Below, piece after piece: positions 60,966-64,000 of a stretch of DNA of 64,000 bases. A program made the position numbers and the translations under genes. The number at the start of each line of letters is the position of its first letter. Positions within the stretch are counted from its first letter, which is position 1. The stretch is from DAHUXN01 sp963811805 (GTDB lineage Bacteria; Acidobacteriota; Terriglobia; Acidiferrales; UBA7541), in assembly GCA_963811805.1 (NCBI GenBank), contig CAWESU010000001.1, positions 1,116,001 to 1,180,000 on the forward strand. Direction: 5' to 3'. The notes beneath the pieces are model-generated. The model made no database searches. It saw nothing but the letters and a program-made list of their open reading frames with translations, and was not told where the DNA came from.

Positions 60966-60986
60966 TTTCACGGCTCCTTTGCCTAA

Positions 60987-61083
60987 GAGATTGGGGAGCG
61001 GAGGTCTCGCAGCCGGCAAAGGAGCCTGCCGCAGGCTCGCGGCCATTGGAAGGTTGTCTGCGCAACCTCCGGTCTCCAATCTC
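60987..61083. repeat. Nested inverted repeats upstream of the AAA+ gene
   Basis: Outer arms GAGATTGGGGA (60987-60997) and TCTCCAATCTC (61073-61083); inner stems AGCCTGC/GCAGGCT (61023-61029 and 61031-61037) and AGGTTG/CAACCT (61051-61056 and 61063-61068). Three stems in under 100 bases just before a replication gene suggest an origin, a regulated leader or a recombination site. Confidence 0.6.
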
Positions 61084-61351
61084 TCATAGAGAGTTACTCG
61101 GCACAGCGCAACAACACGCAATCGAGAAATCGGCTGGCGCGCTCGTTTAGCGGTTCGGCACTTCTCGCACACGGTATGGCAGACCCACAGGGTTAGAGCG
61201 GAACCCACCTAGAAACGTGCGGGAACAGCAGGAATCTGTGTTTAAGCTGTTGCATTTCTCGTCTTGGCGGCCTTCGAAGGCCAAAAAAGTACCCGCATCC
61301 TATTGGCTCGCGTTGGCTCAGGCGCTATCGTTTTTCGACAGGAGAAAGAAT

Positions 61352-61966
61352 ATGAGAGCAGCAATTTACGCACGCGTCTCAACCACGAACGGGCAAGACC
61401 CGGAAATGCAGCTACGCGAGCTTCGAGAATATTGCCAGCGCCGGAATTGGCAAATTGCGGGCGAGTTCATCGACGCAGGCGTATCAGGCACAAAGAATTC
61501 CCGTCCAGAGTTGAACCGATTGACGGCCGAAGCGCATCGCAGGCGTTTCGATGCTGTTGTAGTCTGGCGATTCGATAGGTTCGCCCGCTCGGTCTCGCAT
61601 CTGCTACGCGCTTTGGAGGATTTCCGTTCGCTGGGAATTGAATTTGTATCGCTATCCGAGCAGGTGGACACTTCCACTCCGACCGGGAAAATGGTGTTCA
61701 CCGTTCTCGGCGCTGTAGCAGAACTTGAACGCAGTTTGATTGTCGAGCGGGTGCGGGCGGGCTTGCGAAACGCTCGGGCCAAAGGAAAGCGGTTGGGGCG
61801 GCCCCGGAAAGCACTAGACGTGAAGCGAATCGCCAAATTGCGCGGAGAGGGGGCCTCGTGGAAGGTCGTGGGAAAAGCCCTTGGAGTTGCTACCTCGACA
61901 GCCTATTTGTCTGGCGCGAGAGGCCGTTTGAAAAACCCTCGTTCCGGGGACTCCGTAGCTGGTTGA
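61352..61966 (+). CDS. Serine recombinase (resolvase/invertase type)
   Basis: 204 residues from an ATG with GGAGAAAG upstream. Catalytic domain: MRAAIYARVS with Ser10, DAGVSGTKNSRPELNRLTAE, VVWRFDRFARSVSHLL with the catalytic Args, TPTGKMVFTVLGAVAELERS (the E helix), then a C-terminal HTH (KRIAKLRGEGASWKVVGKAL). Full length for a small resolvase. Could resolve or integrate the element with the nested repeats nearby as a site. Divergent from the AAA+ gene. Confidence 0.93.
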   Translation: MRAAIYARVSTTNGQDPEMQLRELREYCQRRNWQIAGEFIDAGVSGTKNSRPELNRLTAEAHRRRFDAVVVWRFDRFARSVSHLLRALEDFRSLGIEFVSLSEQVDTSTPTGKMVFTVLGAVAELERSLIVERVRAGLRNARAKGKRLGRPRKALDVKRIAKLRGEGASWKVVGKALGVATSTAYLSGARGRLKNPRSGDSVAG

Positions 61967-61995
61967 TTCTACGTGGGAGGCGTTCCTGTAATCGG

Positions 61996-62023
61996 CGTTT
62001 GAAAAACTGAAGGTTTTCAAACG
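61996..62023. terminator. Perfect 10-bp hairpin after the recombinase gene
   Basis: CGTTTGAAAA and TTTTCAAACG with an 8-base loop, 30 bases after the stop. The A/T-rich arms would act as a bidirectional terminator. A related GTTTGAAAAAC lies inside the gene end at about 61926. Confidence 0.5.
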
Positions 62024-62155
62024 AGGAATTCTCGCCGGGCTCGCGGCGATTAGCTCACCAGCGGACTGGGAGATTCGGCCATACGACGCCGCTAGACGGA
62101 TAACCCGCAGGAAGAAACGGTTGTTCAAGCAGCCAGGCGGTTTCACCGCCCAGCG

Positions 62156-62509
62156 TCACCGAATTTTGAATACTATGGCTTTCCCATCGCGGAGCTTTAG
62201 CTTCTTAGCACGGCCGAGGGCCACCATAACGTAGAGGGCGTTCAGACACAAAAAGGACGTACCGAAAAGCTTAGGTCGCTTGCCACCATTCTTCCGTAAT
62301 CCTGCACTCGTTAATCGTTTGCCCTTGAATGCTTTCGTTATGGCTTCCGGTGCTTCGGCGTCAACGACGTTCATGTAGAAACCTCGGTCTTCGTTACGGC
62401 TCACAACTAGGTAGCCCGCTTCCTCACCTCCAAATATGTAGTAACTCCGTCTGTCTCCTTCGGCTCTTCCCACATAGTGAGCGCCAGTAAAAAGCTGTGC
62501 AATCTTCAT
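62156..62509 (-). CDS. Hypothetical protein
   Basis: 117 residues. No family recognised. The N-terminal half is beta-like with aromatic residues (AHYVGRAEGDRRSYYIFGGE, YLVVSRNEDRGFYMNVVDAE); the C-terminal half is basic (GLRKNGGKRPKLFGTS, RAKKLKLRDGKAIVFKIR). It resembles small DNA- or RNA-binding proteins of mobile elements only in charge. Downstream of, and on the same strand as, the TIR locus genes. Confidence 0.5.
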   Translation of the reverse strand: MKIAQLFTGAHYVGRAEGDRRSYYIFGGEEAGYLVVSRNEDRGFYMNVVDAEAPEAITKAFKGKRLTSAGLRKNGGKRPKLFGTSFLCLNALYVMVALGRAKKLKLRDGKAIVFKIR

Positions 62510-62629
62510 TTCTGCTCCCCCTCTCGTCGTGACGCGGATTCTACCACGCGCGGCCCCGGCTCCATTGCTGGGAGACCTGGCGTCGCGCTCACGTGGGGAC
62601 TGACGCTGGAATTTGCGCGGAGGGTTGGT

Positions 62630-62830
62630 TTACTCGGGTGGCGAGAATAGCCTGACGAGTGCGAGTACAAAAACGTAAACGGACACCACGTTCGGAATGA
62701 CCGCAAAGAAGTAGAGCAGCAGACTGTTACTTCGGAGAGGAAGCGTGGCAAGTACCCACGGGAATCCGATGAATAGCAGGTCAAAGGAACGCCCCTCGGG
62801 GTCAGCGAAGTGCCATGACGCAATTAGCAA
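62630..62830 (-). CDS. Small two-span membrane protein in the TIR locus
   Basis: 66 residues from a TTG; the frame is open further upstream, with one more hydrophobic turn (WVTLIAVLLIASW) but no ATG. Hydrophobic spans at about 18-32 and 36-60 (LLLYFFAVIPNVVSVYVFVL). It begins within about 50 bases after the TIR gene stop on the same strand. No family. Could be a third component or unrelated. Confidence 0.4.
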   Translation of the reverse strand: MLIASWHFADPEGRSFDLLFIGFPWVLATLPLRSNSLLLYFFAVIPNVVSVYVFVLALVRLFSPPE

Positions 62831-62876
62831 GACCGCGATAAGGGTAACCCAACCAGTCCGCGCTCCTCTCTGCGTA

Positions 62877-63470
62877 CTAACTGCGACGTGCGGCGGCGCA
62901 CTCGATGGCGGCTACGATTTGTGCCATATCCCATCCCGCCACGGCAGCACTTTCATCAAGCAAAGCTCGCGGAGTTCGTCCGTGCGATTCTTTCAAGCGA
63001 ACCCCGCAAAGGCCTTTTCCAAGCTCTTTAGCAGTCCGAATTTCCCAATCTACCCAATCGCTCCACGCCGTCGCGTTGCCGATGAGGCAGACAAGTACGG
63101 AAGCCCGCCTGATTTTCTGTCGTAGAGCTTGTTTGAGGTAGCTGCCGTCTTCACTGTTGATGGGCACCTTAAGGCTGGTCTCGTAGAAGTCGATTTCGAC
63201 ATTCGGATTTCTGGCCATTAGACGAAATCCAGACACCTGTGCTTTGTCGTCCGCATCAAAACTGAGGAACAGACGTCGCTTCCTTGCAAAACCTTTTGCC
63301 CGCCCGTGATATGCGTTCAGGAGTTGGGTGATGAAATCAAAGCCTCGTTCCCCTAGCAGACTGTCCAATGTCATATCGCTGCGTGCGTTTAGGTCCACGT
63401 CATGTTCTCGCTCGATGGTCCCAACCAATGTGTCGCCTCGCTTTGAACGAAACATGCTAGGCAACCTCAC
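62877..63470 (-). CDS. ThsB-like TIR-domain protein
   Basis: 197 residues. Residues about 65-165 match the MTH538-type TIR-like domain of Thoeris ThsB proteins: RRLFLSFDADDKAQVSGFRL, NPNVEIDFYETSL, YLKQALRQKIRRASVLVCLI, GNATAWSDWVDWEIRTAKEL. The Glu of WVDWEI (residue 143) is the expected NADase/cyclase residue. An N-terminal extension of 60 residues is unassigned. ThsB proteins sense phage and make ADP-ribose-derived signals. No ThsA (SIR2-SLOG) gene is in view; the upstream partner is a RipA-like membrane protein. GTG start; an ATG at 63455 is possible. Confidence 0.82.
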   Translation of the reverse strand: MRLPSMFRSKRGDTLVGTIEREHDVDLNARSDMTLDSLLGERGFDFITQLLNAYHGRAKGFARKRRLFLSFDADDKAQVSGFRLMARNPNVEIDFYETSLKVPINSEDGSYLKQALRQKIRRASVLVCLIGNATAWSDWVDWEIRTAKELGKGLCGVRLKESHGRTPRALLDESAAVAGWDMAQIVAAIECAAARRS

Positions 63471-63512
63471 ACCTTGGCAATAGTGGTGAGATGGCGCCGA
63501 TTGGAGGCGCGG

Positions 63513-63992
63513 CTAGAAGGAGTACACGATAAGCCCGACGTACAGTAGACCGAAGACCACCGGAATCCACTGCTCGATGTGCGTGACTGGCTTGTACACA
63601 TGCCCTTGCCCCTCCTCCAATAGCTTCCACTCGGAGTCGTAAAGCGAAGCTGGGAGCTTTTTCTCAAGTGCATGAATCACCTGGAACTTGACTGAGTTGA
63701 GGCTCCTGTAATTTTCGACAAGTGAGAACCAGGCAACGCATACGAGAATGCCGGCAATCGGGACTAGCAGATGCCAAGCTACCGACGCCCGGAGTTCTGA
63801 GGCGAGGCCGTACAGAGTAACGAGCGAGGCATTCACGGTGAGCAGGAAGCTGTTTGTGGATGACCGTCGCTGGCTTATGTGGTCCGCTGAATCAACGTAG
63901 AGTTTGTACTGCTCGAAGAGATGCTGACGATAGAGCGTGCCGTACTCATCGGAGGACACAGAGAATAGAGAAGGGGAAGCGTCATCAGGCAT
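63513..63992 (-). CDS. RipA-like multi-span membrane protein
   Basis: 159 residues. A helical N-terminus (LFEQYKLYVDSADHISQRRS, STNSFLLTVNASLVTLYG) leads into two adjacent spans (about 48-65 and 72-92), then a cytoplasmic domain (SVKFQVIHALEKKLPASLYD, SEWKLLEEG) and a last span at 139-158. The YKLYV..AD.IS.RR..tNsFFLt.N pattern is that of the RipA family of octameric membrane proteins, repeatedly found in defence-type loci. The gene lies 42 bases upstream of the TIR gene on the same strand. The window ends eight bases before its start, so further upstream genes may belong to the operon. Confidence 0.7.
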   Translation of the reverse strand: MPDDASPSLFSVSSDEYGTLYRQHLFEQYKLYVDSADHISQRRSSTNSFLLTVNASLVTLYGLASELRASVAWHLLVPIAGILVCVAWFSLVENYRSLNSVKFQVIHALEKKLPASLYDSEWKLLEEGQGHVYKPVTHIEQWIPVVFGLLYVGLIVYSF

Positions 63993-64000
63993 CGTTACCG

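Overview
The window looks like chromosomal DNA of a soil Acidobacteriota (Terriglobia-like). This rests on family content: two tandem PadR + duplicated ABC permease (ADOP) pairs plus a third broken ADOP, a Ser/Thr kinase with a TolB-like/TPR tail, a BlaI/M56 pair with carboxypeptidase-regulatory and TonB-like C-terminal domains, a PEP-CTERM protein, PilZ and DUF2934 proteins, and a heavy-metal-type RND pump preceded by an FG-GAP protein. No rRNA, tRNA or CRISPR array was recognised.

Layout. 0-9.7 kb: short MscS channel, receiver-like protein, SnoaL-like protein, Fic enzyme with 11-bp repeats over its start, a frameshifted secreted protein, a broken ADOP cut by a MNT-HEPN toxin-antitoxin module, antitoxin-like remnants, an S1/P1 nuclease, a DUF2934 protein and an integrase remnant. 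9.8-16.5 kb: HipB-HipA, secreted and hydrolase genes, a PilZ protein, a PEP-CTERM protein, then a chain of truncated genes (response regulator, unknown tail, IS110-type transposase). 16.9-22.2 kb: FG-GAP protein and RND adaptor/pump. 22.6-28.4 kb: zinc-ribbon/HNH protein, Xre-RES toxin-antitoxin, CHRD and beta-helix secreted proteins, second PilZ. 28.6-32.3 kb: Ser/Thr kinase gene split by an IS1111-type element. 33.5-44.3 kb: the most ordinary part, with PadR-ADOP x2, BlaI-M56 and an M1 peptidase. 44.4-55.2 kb: IS5/IS1182-like element, XRE and TM2 proteins, then one RHS/YD-repeat gene hit twice by identical IS256 copies and joined head-to-head to a broken patatin gene. 55.2-64 kb: accessory island with a PHA-system protein, a divergent PIN / PD-(D/E)XK pair, an AAA+ replication-type ATPase and serine recombinase with nested inverted repeats, and at the right edge a ThsB-like TIR protein next to a RipA-like membrane protein.

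Functionally the window mixes envelope and efflux functions with a dense set of toxin-antitoxin and nuclease modules (Fic, MNT-HEPN, HipBA, RES-Xre, PIN, PD-(D/E)XK, TIR) and much decay. Two disrupted genes (kinase and RHS) can be rebuilt to the base across their insertions, so those insertions look recent. The best candidate for an undescribed system is the TIR + multi-membrane-span pair at 62.9-64.0 kb, beside a mobile replication/recombination module. The candidate guide RNA of the IS1111 element is the second.
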